Origin: Ampullaceana balthica
Taxonomy: Eukaryota > Mollusca > Gastropoda > Lymnaeidae
NCBI GenBank assembly: GCA_944989445.1
Contig: CALYLW010000325.1
Span: 49,439 to 113,438 of the forward strand
Reading direction: 5' to 3'
Length of the DNA stretch: 64,000 nt
The notes beneath the pieces are model-generated. The model saw only the letters and a program-made list of their open reading frames with translations. It had not been told where the DNA came from and ran no database searches. Positions 48,063 through 60,030 of the stretch are shown in pieces (within the stretch, counting starts at the first letter, position 1; each line of letters opens with the position of its first letter). The position numbers were made by a program, and so were the translations under genes.

Positions 48063-48220
48063 CTTGTCGTCTTTTCGAATGTTTGCTTAACTTAAAAGAG
48101 AATTTCTATTGAATGACTGGAATATTGCAGGAAAAGAGAGGAAGAGTGGTGCCATTCGGTGCTGATTGTGCTGGAATACAAAAAAAAATTTGGTGCGAAC
48201 CCAATGCTTTCAAGTCCACA
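48063..48220 (-). promoter_or_regulatory. Conserved block upstream of exon 1 (gene D)
   Basis: Nearly identical to 7387-7540. Probably 5' UTR and proximal promoter. Confidence 0.45.
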
Positions 48221-48341
48221 AAAATTTCAGTGTATTCTCATTGACAGTGTGTCTATAAATTAAATAAAATCATTTATCTAACTAACAATAATAAGAAAAG
48301 GATTGATTTAAGAACAAATAACATTGTTATTATAACAGCAT

Positions 48342-48920
48342 AATCAGTGGCGTCATTAGTGGGGGGTGGGTGGGCCGCCCCGGGTGACACTATCAGAGGG
48401 GTGACACCCCAATCTAAAATTTTACTGTGTACGATTTTATGTAGACACATTTTTATCACCTAGAAGGAAATTACGAAATACAATTAAATACGTTAAACGC
48501 GAAAACTTTGTAATAAATAAGATATCAGTTAACATGCAATAATAAAACAGTCCCAACGAACTACAATAAAACAAATTAGGAAAAACAAAGAAAAGAAACA
48601 GCCGCTCCAGAGAGAGCTTCAAAAAAAAAGGCTGGGCATATGAGAGGCGGTGTCATTTGTTTGAAATGTCATAAAGACAACTGGTCTTTGACATACCGAC
48701 ACCATGGACGAACCCCACCTCACGTCACCCTACACCACAGTGGGGGGGGGGACGATTTTTCTCCCCATAAAATAATCGTATGATGGGTTTTCTTTGTCGT
48801 TGTTTAGTTAGAGGAAAATTTTGAATTAAATGTCTTTGAGTTAATACTTTTGCTTTATATATACATTTATTAAAGGCGTGCAAGCATAGATATGCGTGTT
48901 TATATACAGGTAGTCCTCGT
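48342..48920. mobile_element. Left part of the hAT-type element shared with copy A
   Basis: Starts cagtggcgtcattag at the same flank position as 7668, and homology runs to about 48917. The right end is missing, because DNA resembling the 3'-flank block (gtaccgtaaactcgtggtgtc) follows. Confidence 0.65.
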
Positions 48921-49179
48921 ATCTTAAACACAGTGGGGGGGTGGATAGGGTTGGAGTCAAACGGTACCGTAAACTCGTGGTGTCACCCCACCCCCAGTGT
49001 TCCCTCGTTGGTCCATATACAAAATTACAAACTAGTGAGCATATATGTACAGCATCTATTTATGGGGCAACATTTTGTCCCCCCACCAAACACATATATA
49101 TAGCATTATCCTCATCAAAATTTGCTGCTTGGTAATTCTAAACTGCTGCGCGGCATTGGCCAGATATCTGCTCAACCGC

Positions 49180-49520
49180 GCAGCTTAAAGGTAACACTGA
49201 CCGCCACTTACCGTTTTACGACTGATAGTTATCATGTTGAAGAAGTCCCCAGTATGAGAACAATGATGAGAACAATGATGAGAACAAAAAGAAATTAACT
49301 GGGGGCTAGAGGATCAAAGTATTTAAGAACTGTAAAAGTTTCAAGTTATAGTTTTATGTTTATTTGCCCATTAAATTTTATCTATTTGAAATTTTCATTT
49401 CCCGGTCTCCAAAGCTACACAACTTTCAATCGTTTTCATAAAAATTATTTCCGTTTCAATGGTAGATGATGTACACATCTTAATTTAAATCTTGGAGGAT
49501 CTCTTAGCACTGAGTCATAT
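49180..49520. other. Further copy of the duplicated flank block
   Basis: Resembles 3238-3480 and 33700-34160 (for example tcaaagtatttaagaactgt). Non-coding. Confidence 0.5.
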
Positions 49521-50880
49521 TTTGTAGCTAGCAAATAAACCGCGCGCTGCAGCGGAAAAGTAGGATTTCGTTGAGTTGATTTCGTAGCTTTGAAATTCGC
49601 GAAACAAATTGCTGGGAGATGGGACAATAAGTTATACGGAACCACTCTAAAAGTTCAGTTGACATTAGCGTCCTACCAACAAAATATATATGTTCATCGG
49701 CTTCAGATAGAGCAGGAAAGCCACCTACTAAATTTCATGAAGATGGGGCCATAAAAATGAATGTTTAACATGGCGAACGTTGCCGACTGCCGACAGTTAA
49801 GACTTTAGCGCATAGAATTTCAAAACCTGAAACCTGCTTAACTTTTTGACATGAGGCTTTTAATGACCTTCATTTTCTAAACATGACTCATCTAAATCTT
49901 ATCTACTACTTTTGATCAAGAAACATCCATTGTAGCCAGAACACTTCGCTGGCGTGTACTTAAACACTTTCTAAAGTTTCTTGGCGATCAGTGACTAAAC
50001 TAATATGTGTACAGCTTTTACAGGAAACAAAGTAACATTATTGGCCCCTAGGCCCAATCGGTGCAAGATGTTCAATGTTAATTTCAAAACATCAATTGAT
50101 TTCAATCTGGATCATGAGGAATTTACTTGTTAGTCAAAATTTTTCTAGGTCGTGTAGAATCAAATGAGGAATAAATGACATTAAGGGCCAACGGGCTAAC
50201 GCGGTGTAGTAGTTTAATATCTTATAGAAGTTTAATACGGGCCATCAAATTTTTAAATATCAAATTTGGTAAATATTGCATCACTTTGCCCAGTAGCCAC
50301 TGTTTAAACTAATTTTATATAACTCATGTAAAAAAATATTAAATACTGGGCCCCCGCCCCTAATAAATGGTATTTTAACAACTTTTTATGCCAGAAATGT
50401 AATCAACAACTTCCCAAAGTTTTATGGTCATTTGAGGAATAAAATACTATTTATACGCTTTAAATAAACTAAAATAAGGTCCCGGGGGAACAATCGGTGT
50501 AAGATGTAAAGTTCAAAAACAAAAGTTGATTTCAATCTGGATCATGATTGAAACATTGGTTTGTCAATATTTGTAAAGATCATGTGAGATCGAATGGGGA
50601 AAGAGTCTTAAACGTTTACAAAAAAGAGATTAGGGGCCAGCGGCTCGAAAAGAATGGATACTATCAGTTAAATGTCTATAGTATTTATTATGGGTCATCA
50701 AGTTTTTATATAACAAGTTTTGGTCAAGATGAATCCTTTTAAAAAGTACCCAAAGTTTAAATAAATTATTATAAAGCGCATATAAGGAAAAAAGTACATT
50801 TGGTCACCCAGCCCATATTAAGTGAAAATTTAATTATTTTTTTGCATGTTGCCATCGCGGGAGTGTACTCAACTTCCTAA
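49521..50880. other. Unassigned non-coding stretch
   Basis: No reading frame, repeat end or RNA gene that I can support. Two loosely similar segments (50080-50170 and 50515-50600, both with gatttcaatctggatcatga) indicate an old internal repeat. Confidence 0.45.
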
Positions 50881-51571
50881 AGTTGGATGCTTCTACCTAC
50901 ACAGGAAGTTTGCGCTGTGTTTAGGATAACAAAAAGAATGTTAACTTTTTATGAAGGTTGAAATAACAGGCATTGAACTATCCAAAACACAACACACAAA
51001 GGTTGCGCCTAAAATCAACAAGTTGATGAATAAAATAATTATAAAAGAATCATACATTTATGTAAAAGTTTATTGATAATGATTAAACTGAATAAAAAGT
51101 CATTCGGTAAAATGTATTTTAGCGATTTGATTTGTGTACATTTAATTGCTTGTCTACGTCATCACGCCACATTTGTTATTATTGATCAACTTTATTATTT
51201 CAGGAATTAAGATAAGTAAAGTTACACAGTGAAGCCTGGTGTCAATACGAAAGTTACACAACACGCTCACTTGTCGATCCTTGAATTAAGTCCAAGCTTG
51301 TGTTTTTCTAACCTAACTTTGGTGGCGCCTCAATGCTGGCTATTAACCGAATACTTAGTTTAAACTTTTTTTTTCATTTTTACTTTTATGTAAAACAAAG
51401 CATGCATGTACATTGGATGCAGATGTGGCTAATGTATGTGAGATCGACAGTCCCCTAATGCAATTCTTCTCTTGTACACTGCGTAGTATTAATTAAAAAA
51501 TAATTATATTTTAAAACATTATTTTAAAAAATTACAATATAAAACTTCGAGTGTGAAATGCCTGTAACTTA
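50881..51571. other. 3' flank of pseudogene E
   Basis: Homologous to 22110-22520 of the B flank. Continues at 53939 after the hAT insertion. Confidence 0.6.
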
Positions 51572-51579
51572 TTCTAGGA

Positions 51580-53930
51580 CAGGGGTGGGCAAACTTTTTA
51601 TAGGAGGGCCGCATTGACATCTTTATTGTCATAGGTGGGCCGCATGTATATTTTGTCAACTTCAATTAAAATTTACAACGTATAAAATGTGAATTAATGA
51701 TTATAACCATGTACTTGTCATTTTATTTCCCATTCACAGTCAATTACAATGTACATTGCATTTTGAAATACGAACTGAAACAGTTTCTAATTTGATAATA
51801 ATATTTTACTATTCATTATTATTTCAACAAAAGTTTATTGTTACCGGTCATAATAACTATGAAGAATTAGGATCATAATTTACGTAGAAGCTGACCATAG
51901 AGTACAATAATTATAATTATTGAGAAGTAATTAGCTGTTCACAATTTTGGATACTGTTCTTGAACTGTGAAACCATTTTACTTTTTGTTATTCGCATGAC
52001 TGAATTCAAATTGAAGTCAGTCAACATCGATCTGTTTTTAGACTTGTTTATTTTCATGCAACAAAAAGCTTGCTAACAGATATATGTGGACCCAAATAGT
52101 GGCAACAGTTTGGCAGCAAATTTTTTAAAGTGTGTATATGGTGCTGCTGGTAAACATCCATAAAACTCCTGCACTGGAACTGACTTGATCTTCTCCTTCA
52201 GGTCATAATCTGCTTGTAGGTCAGGCAGTTCTAACTGTATATCCTCTAGGGCTGAATCAGCTTCTGCACTAAATGGCGAACTGAGAATATTGAAGAGTGG
52301 TTCCATGTTCTTGAAGTCTTGGAACATCCTTTTAAATTCCCCAGTCAAAGCACCCAACTGAGCCTTGTACCTGTCAGCCGTTTCACCAGAAATGGTTTTC
52401 TGCTCCAGCAAAGGAAAATGGCAAAACTTGTTTTAAACCTGCTTGCCTGGAGAACAGGGAGAGCTTTGCATGAAACGATTGAACAAGCACATATATTCCA
52501 TGTGCAAACAAGCTTTTGTCCTGAAGTTTGATATTCAGTTCATTCAACTTTTCCATAATGTCAATAGCAAACATGAAGTCTGACTTCGACTCGTCAGTGA
52601 CAATGTTAGTAACAAAGTCACAAACAAAAAACTTCATCTCCAGGAACATAACAATTTCTTCCTTGAGATCCCACACTCACCTCAATATCTTGCCCAGGCT
52701 CAGCCAGCGGACACTGCTCGTAGATAATATTATGATACTATTCAGTTTCCAAATCTTTAAGCAGTGCCCTGAACTGTTTGTGGTTAAGTGCCCTGGCTAT
52801 GATGAGGTTTATAACACTGAAAACTGGGCCAATAGCCTTCTTGGTATTCAACGCAGCTTTACACAGACTTTCCTGATGGATGACACAGTGGAGATAAAAT
52901 AGTGTATGGTCATGGTGTTGTTCTTTAATTTTATTTTCTATCAACTTCACCAGACCTACGTTTTTTCCACTCAAAGCACGCGCTCCATCGATTTTTACTA
53001 TTGCTATCTTGTTTCACACCAACGAAGTTCTTTCAACACAATTCTCAACAGCATTGAATAAATCCTGGCCTGTAGTTGTGTCTTTGCGTGGCTCAACACT
53101 AAGTAATTCTTTGGTAAGCTCAAAACGTGTGTTTATTCACCGTATAAATACCAACCATTGTGCTGTGTCCTGTACATTGGTACTTTCGTCCAACGCAAGA
53201 GAGTACCACAAAAAGTCGTTGCTTGCATCTCGAAGTTGGTGCATAAAATTTTCACTAATTTTTCAACACGCCTGATTACAGTTCTCATTGATAAATAAAT
53301 GCTATCACACTTTGTTTTATGTTCTGCAAACATAATGCTTGCTGCATCTGACAAGCATTCCTTGATGAACTCACTGTCTCTTCGTTCGTTAAATTGGGCC
53401 CGAAATCCAAATGCTCTGTTTGGTGGTGTCTTTTTAAGTTGTACTCCTTAGAGACGCTCAAACATACACATCACAGCAAGCAGACTGCTCTCTTCCAACG
53501 CTCTTGAAGCAATATTTAGTGGTTCTTTCGTCATTAAAACACGATTCGTAATCAATCTGTTTTTTTTGGTCAGCACTAATGGTTAAATCAACGTCTATTC
53601 GCTTTTAAATTACAAATTTAAAAAAACAAACAAATAAAATGTAAATCGTAAACAAAAGCCACATCCGGTTAACCTGAAGGGCAGTTTCCAATACGGATGT
53701 TAACAATTAATGACTGATGATCACTAATCAATTCTGAAACTATAAAACCAATTGAATATCCACATATTTGAATCAAATATTCGGAATAAAATTTTAAAAA
53801 AATGTAGCGAAAATTCTAAACAAAGAAAATTAAAATCGACATAAAATTGCAACATGTACATGCTTACGGGCCGCATAATATACTCTGGTGGGCCGCATGC
53901 AGCCCGCGGGCCGTTGTTTGCCCACCCTTG
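51580..53930 (-). mobile_element. Complete hAT element remnant, 2351 bp
   Basis: Ends caggggtgggcaaac and inverted caagggtgggcaaac, with target duplications ttctagga (51572-51579) and ctctagga (53931-53938). The B flank (22505-22560) is the uninserted paralogue. It contains minus-strand transposase fragments. Confidence 0.92.
52073..53430 (-). pseudogene. hAT transposase remnant (GTF2IRD2-like)
   Basis: Minus-strand pieces in order from the right: NVGLVKLIENKIKE and LHCVIHQESLCKAAL (52970-52740), IMEKLNELNIKLQDKSLFAH (52676-52383), then LQADYDLKEKIKSVPVQEFY and a final FAAKLLPLFGSTYIC (52411-52073). These match the C-terminal half of GTF2IRD2/ZBED-type hAT transposases. The block VIHQESL is the typical Cys-His motif region. 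Several frame breaks are present, so it is inactive. Carried by 51580-53930. Confidence 0.75.
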
Positions 53931-54060
53931 CTCTAGGACATTAGTTATCGCAGTATAACTATAATTTCTTTAGCATATAGTAAAAAGAAAGAGTCGAAAA
54001 TTATAAAAGAATGTTTTCTTTAAAATATATACAAGTAGATAAAATCATTTGTTAAATTTG

Positions 54061-54155
54061 CGAGTCAACACTAGAGTCAACACTAGAGTCAACACTAGAG
54101 TCAACACTAGATTCAACACTAGAGTCAACACTAGAGTCAACACTAGAGTCAACAG
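54061..54155. repeat. 12-bp tandem repeat, about 8 copies
   Basis: Units gagtcaacacta. The B flank (22660-22680) has about two, so this expanded in E. Confidence 0.92.
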
Positions 54156-54293
54156 CCCGCGATGACATTAGATAGACAGCAAACACATGGGGCACTTAAA
54201 GATTTTAAATTATGCCAGATTGATTTCACGTCAAATATTTTTAGTCCGCTCTTCCATGTCCACTGCATCTAATATCGTCTAAACTCTGTCATC

Positions 54294-56080
54294 TTATGAC
54301 GAAGCTGTTTCCTCCACCAAGTGTCCAGTTGGTGGACACGACTGAGCATCCCCGGACGCTTTGGTGACGTAGGATGAGAAGATTCTCTGTAAGCCCTTCA
54401 GCCACTTCGTCACCGCTGTCCAAGTGGTGCGAATCGCACTCGTGACGGCAGTCGAGAGCATGCCGCCCTCCACAGGGTGGACATATTTAATTGACTCTAG
54501 CCGGTACTCGGTGGAGACAAGCTCTGATATACAGCCGTCTTCGGCCTTCTCAGAATCCCATAATTCGAATTCGACGTGACTTCCCAAGCAGCTTTGAATG
54601 TTAATCCGTACGTTGTCTGACCTGCCGGTGGACGTGTCATGCGCGGTGACGACAAGAGTTCCCCACCCATTCCATTTCAAAAGTGATGTCGATCTGTGGT
54701 ACGACCCTAACGGCCAGCTTGGTGTCCGTCACATGAAGCTTACCGAGAAGGCGGAGGCCCTTTGTCTCATAGGAATCACCTTCAAACACGATAATGTTGA
54801 CACCGATCTTTTTGTCCGAGGAGGTGGTCAAGATCTGTGACGTTCGTGTCGGGATGGCCGTGCCCTTCGCCACCCCCTTGGTCATCACCCCATCACCCGT
54901 TGCAACGCCCGTGGATATTGGGGTCAGGTTGACTGGCATACCGTCGTTATTAAAAGCAGCCATCAGTGCGGCCCCATACGCAACATCTTCGTCTGGGATT
55001 AGACGATTGCTGCAGCACCTTGCCATTGAAGAACTCTCTTAAAATCTCCTGCACTTTCGGGATTCGGGTAGAGCCCCCGACCAAGATAACATTTGTGATC
55101 ATTCCTTTATCCAGTTTGGCTTCTCTGAGTGCAGACTCCACCTGAGGAATCATCAATCTGAACAAATCTATGCAGAGATACTCGAACATGGTCCTTGAAA
55201 TTTTGATATAACAGTCTATTCCCTGGAACAGGGATTCTATCTCAACGGAAGCCTCTGTAAAAGTAGATAATGTAATCTTGACTCGCTCGCAGGCCGTCTG
55301 AAGACGTGCTATCGCCCTAGGGTCTCCACTTATGTCGAGTTTGTGTTTCCGATTAAACTCCTCTATGCAGTGTGAAACAAGACGTTTGTCAAAGACTTCG
55401 CCATTGAGGTGTGCGTCCACAGAAACGGCCCTCAACTCAAAAATGGCGGGCGTCTTGATGGAAATGATGGTGACGTCAAGCGTCCCACCACCAAGATCGA
55501 AGATTAAAATATGACCCTCTTGGAAGCCGTGGGCTATAATGGCAGCAGCCGGTTCTTCAATGATAATTGGCGTCAGCCCAGCAAGTCTTCCGGCTCTGAT
55601 TGTGGCCTGCTGCTGGAGATCGCTGTAATAAGCAGGCACCGCGATCACTGTGCGGGATACATTTTGACCAAGGAAAGCCTCGGCCGTCTCTTTCATTTTT
55701 GCGAGAGCCATCGAGATGATTTCCTCGGGTGAAAACAGCGACGTCTCACCTTTAACCTCCACGCTGATCCTCGGGCGACCTTCGACCTCCACGACCTTGA
55801 ACGGAAAGAGTTTCATGTCGGACTGCACGGTGGCGTCGCTGAAGCTGCGTCCTATCAGCCTCCTAGCGCCAAAGATCGTGTTTGATGGGTTAAAGGCAGC
55901 TTGGTTTCTGGCTGCGTCGCCGACCAGTCTCCCACTTGTCGTGAAGGCGACGCAGCTGGCTGACGTCTTGCGGCCTTGGTCGTTGGATATTACTTGAATT
56001 TCTCCATCGTGGTATGCCGCGACGCATGATTTCGTGGTCCCCAAATCAATGCCTATAGAAGGAAGGTCTTTACCCTTGAT
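54294..56080 (-). pseudogene. Hsp70-like pseudogene E, main exon
   Basis: Starts after ttctcttctccgttcaag (phase 0) as [19 protein letters not shown]. Signature blocks [13 protein letters not shown] and [13 protein letters not shown] are present, and the Lys71 position is Arg (GARRLIG). Two one-base insertions break the frame: near 54992 (after QQSSNP) and near 54660 (in the FEMEWVG stretch). Both are insertions of one base, and the flanking coding is otherwise well kept, so loss is recent. Its C-terminal frame continues about 50 codons beyond the stop of gene B (AVTKWLKGLQRIFSSYVTKA to GHLVEETASS) and probably shows the older tail of the family. ME subfamily with gene B. Confidence 0.88.
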
Positions 56081-57338
56081 CTTGAACGGAGAAGAGAATA
56101 AAACACTTATTAATGCGATGCAAAAAGGACATTTTCATATCTTAAGATCTTTTCTAATATTTTACTACTTTTTGATATAAATATTCTTGTCATGTAGCAT
56201 AAATAATACCTTAAAACAACAGAGAGGCCACAGCTTTAATTTATAAAATCGAAAATCATATAATATAGTGAAACGTGTTTGTCGCAATGTGAGATTAAAA
56301 AATAACTGAAGAAAAGTAAAAGATTTTTTTTAAAAATCGTTCAAAAATATCATTCATCAGCAGACAAAATAAAAACAAGAACCCAGAAATAAATAAAGAA
56401 ACGAAACAACTTGAGTGTTGCTTAAAATTATTTTTCACTAGAAATTGAAAAGAATGATCGTGAATGGGGACGGATGGATATTTGTAAAAGTATATAACTT
56501 CAAGAAAAACGTTTAACAAACATAAAGCTAAAATGTATTAACATCTATTTTTAGTGTTTTACCGGCTCTTGGTTCATTTAACTTACTTGCCCCCGTGGCG
56601 TTAGTCAGGCAATGACAATAAAGTTACCGGTCAATCATGAAAACGGCTAAAGCAAAGAGAACGGTGCGCTCAACTATTTACATTGTTTTTTATGGCAGAG
56701 CGAAGCGTACTTCCGGGATTTGAAATGTTGTATTTTACACGCTTTTATTTAAGTCACACTGTTTGCATCAATCAAATCTTGTAACGTAAAATTAAACCAC
56801 TTTTGATGATCCTAGAGATCTCAAAATTTTACCATAGATAGATCTTGGATGACAATGCATTGTATCAAAATTTCAGATCAATCGGATGTACCATAATTAA
56901 ATTTACAGTTGAAAAGGGAATAAGTGCAATTATTTTATCCATAAACGTAATTAAAGTTGTATTTCTAGTTTTTGGGTCTGGGTTAGGTTTAGTTGTTTAT
57001 TTTTTAAAAATTAAAATTAAATAGAAAAACAAATATAGCATCCAAAAATACCATATTTGGAGCGCACCATTCTCTTTGCTTATACCAATGAAAGCGTAAA
57101 GCTTACATTTATCCGGTTCTTTAATTTACAAAACATCACCTAATAAAATATAGATGGGCATGGACTTTAACTTGATTTGAAAAGAAGATTATTTGTGTGT
57201 CACTTATAACGTCGACTTGATTTTATTCGACTTTTTGAAATATCTTAGAGAAAAAAAGTATGATACGAAAATTTTAGAAATCTAATACGAAAATCTTTTT
57301 AAGTTACAATAAGCTCTAAAGTTCTATTGAAAACTTAC
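56081..57338 (-). other. Intron 1 of pseudogene E
   Basis: Donor GTAAGT at 57333-57338 and acceptor at 56081-56082; 1258 nt. Enlarged by an R3-like repeat (about 56640-57060). Confidence 0.75.
56640..57060 (+). repeat. R3-like repeat fragment
   Basis: Contains the R3 core (accacttttgatgatcctag, ttttaccatagatagatctt), flanked on both sides by related ggtgcgctc and gagcgcacc segments in inverted orientation (56664 and 57058). Absent from the B intron. Confidence 0.5.
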
Positions 57339-57383
57339 TAAACGAAATAGCTTTTCTATACTGGTTAGGAAATCTTGTTCCAT
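57339..57383 (-). CDS. Exon 1 of Hsp70 copy E (15 codons)
   Basis: ATG at 57381-57383 opens MEQDFLTSIEKLFRL, followed by GTAAGT in phase 0. Same length and type as gene B exon 1. Part of a pseudogene because the main exon is frameshifted. Confidence 0.82.
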
Positions 57384-57540
57384 TTTCAATTATGTTTAAT
57401 ATAGCGTTTATTTCACACTGGAATAACTGAAATATTGCAGGTAGAGAGGAAGCTCGGTGCCATCTGGTGCTGTATGTGTTGGAATAGGAACATAAATTCT
57501 GGTGCGAATTCAATACCCCCCCCTCTACACATAATTTAGT
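57384..57540 (-). promoter_or_regulatory. Conserved block upstream of exon 1 (copy E)
   Basis: Matches 25186-25340 of gene B and the blocks of A, C and D. Probably 5' UTR and proximal promoter. Confidence 0.42.
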
Positions 57541-57669
57541 GCATTATTAATAGCATGTCTTTAAAAGTTAAATAAATTGAAATTATTTAAATAAATCTGA
57601 AATTTCATAAGAAAAGAACTTATTTATAAACGAATATTATTGTAAATCATGATGATATATGGTTTGGCT

Positions 57670-57880
57670 CAAATCTTGCACTAATGTTACCCCTTGACTT
57701 ATGTTTTTACTCAAATCTTGCACTAATTGCCACCCCATGACTTATGTTTGGCTCAGTTTGTCTAATTTACAGAACTCAACGGAATTGTTTACTCAGGTTT
57801 ACTCCTGTATTCATTCCTTATTGGCGTCTCTTTAATCCCACTCCCTGTGGTGTACATGGTAGGTTATTTCAATAAACATA
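57670..57880. repeat. Unexpanded counterparts of the gene-B minisatellites
   Basis: About two 42-bp units (57670-57755) and one 24-bp unit (57856-57880) stand where the B paralogue has arrays of about 32 and 25 units. Confidence 0.85.
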
Positions 57881-58072
57881 GTAGTGTTGAGGACAATAAC
57901 TGGATTTGTCATTGTGTTTTTGCGTAAGTGTGTATGAAAGAGAGGGATGAAAGAGTGAAGCGAGGTGGGAATGGGGAAGTGAACATATAACATATATTTA
58001 GCGCCAGCTGCAGTATCATTTTGCTATAAAACATTATGTTTGAGCAATCTCAGGTAAAGATTGTCTTGGGTC

Positions 58073-58434
58073 CAGAGGCGTAACTAGGTTTTTGGCACCC
58101 TTGGCTAATTTATTTTTGGCGCCCTTGATAAACTTGCAAGTTTCAGCTTTGCGATTTTTTATTTTTGGAAAAAGTAATTGAATTTCTCTTATTTTGTTTT
58201 TACAATAATTACATAGTCTGACAGTGACAGTCATACAATCGGCGCCTATTACGCCATTTTCCCTAACTCAAAAACTCCGTAAGTTTTTTTTTGCGGGTCC
58301 TTTTGAGTTCGACTTAGAGAGTTCCGACTGTGTTTATTTAAATAAAAATTATTTAAAAAAAGAGATTTAGTGGCGCTCTTCTGAGCTGGCGCCCTTGGCA
58401 ACTGCCCCGATGCCAACCTGTTGTTACGCCACTG
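58073..58434. mobile_element. hAT-type MITE, 362 bp
   Basis: Ends cagaggcgtaactagg and inverted cagtggcgtaacaaca, with target duplications cttgggtc (58065-58072) and cttgggtt (58435-58442). Gene-B paralogue 27656-27663 is the intact empty site. Confidence 0.9.
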
Positions 58435-58439
58435 CTTGG

Positions 58440-59155
58440 GTTTTATGATACCCTCCAGTTTAGACCTTATGATACCCCCCATTTAGACCTTATGATACCC
58501 TCCAGTTTAGACCTTATGATACCCTATAGTTTAGACCTTATGATACCCCCCAGTTTAGACTTTATTATACCCTCCAGTTTAGACCTTATGATACCCTCCA
58601 GCATAGACCTTAGGATACCCCATAGTTTAAACCTTATGATACCCTCCAGTTTAGACCTTATGATACCCTCAAGTTTAGATCTTATGATACCCTCAGTTTA
58701 GACCTTATGATACCCTCAGTTTAGACCTTATGATACCCTCCAGTTTAGACCTTATGATAACCTCCAGTTTAGACCTTATGATACCCTCCAGTTTAGACCT
58801 TATGATATCTATAGTTTAGACCTTATGATACCCTCCAGTTTAGACTTATGATACCCCCAGTTTAGACCTTATGATACCCTCCAGTTTAGACCTTATGATA
58901 CCCTCCAGTTTAGACCTTATGATACCCTCCAGTTTAGACCTTATGATACCCTCCAGTTTAGACCTTATGATACCCTCCAGTTTAGGCCTTATGATACCCT
59001 CCAGTTTAGACCTTATGATACCCTCCAGTTTAGACCTTATGATACCCTATAGTTTAGACCTTATGATACCCTCCAGTTTAGACCTTATGATACCCTCCAG
59101 TTTAGACCTTATGATACCCTCCAGTTTAGACCTTATGATACCCTCCAGTTTAGAC
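58440..59155. repeat. 24-bp minisatellite, about 30 copies
   Basis: Same unit as 27656-27977, with some 22-23 bp variants. Confidence 0.94.
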
Positions 59156-60030
59156 CTTTAACAGATGCAGAATGAAAATAGCACTGGAATAAAAAGTAAT
59201 GGAGGGCGTCCTGGAATGAGTTAAGAAAAAAATAAGTTTCCACCATTCGTGTTAGCATATTGAATGAACTTTTCTACTGAACACCATATCATTCTAAAAT
59301 AGTTCATTCAACCTGATCTTGTTTTTTTCCACATTTAAAAATTCTTTAGGACCAGAAGTTTCTTCTGTTACCATGGATCTATGTTCTGGTCATCACAGTT
59401 CTATATGAGGAAGGGGCGATTGTTGTCATTACAACAGTCCATTTGGAAGAGAAGCAAGTAACACAGCTGTTGTATATTAAATTAAAATTGAAATTACTGA
59501 ACATAGAAATTGTCCAAAATATATTTCTTAAATTGGCAAGTAAACCAAACATCAGAGCACTTTTTTCATTGCTCCCTGTTTTTATTCATTGATATTGTTC
59601 ACTTATAAATATATAGCACAGAACTCAAGCGTATGACTTGACTCACTGCACTTTACAATGCTTTGTGACTGCACAATTTTCCTGCTTTTAAGCACTCGTC
59701 TTTCCAATTCTGTTTGTCCTCTTCAGACTCTCGATGCCTGAGAAATAGTGGCTGTAGTTTCCTATTGTTTTCGGTTTATAGCTAATGTAAGTATTGTGGT
59801 TTTGTTATCCGGACTTATTTAAAACCTACTTCTCAACTATTGGATGCACCCATAGATTACACATTGGTTGCTATGACAGCAAAGAGAACTGGCTTTTTGT
59901 TTAGCACTCCGATTTCAATAACTAATTAGATTTGAAAAAAACAACATGAACCCAAGCAAATACTTATAAAACTTGAGGTGGTTAAACCAATATTTATGTA
60001 ACATTGTCATAGAAACTGGTCAGTGCAGTG

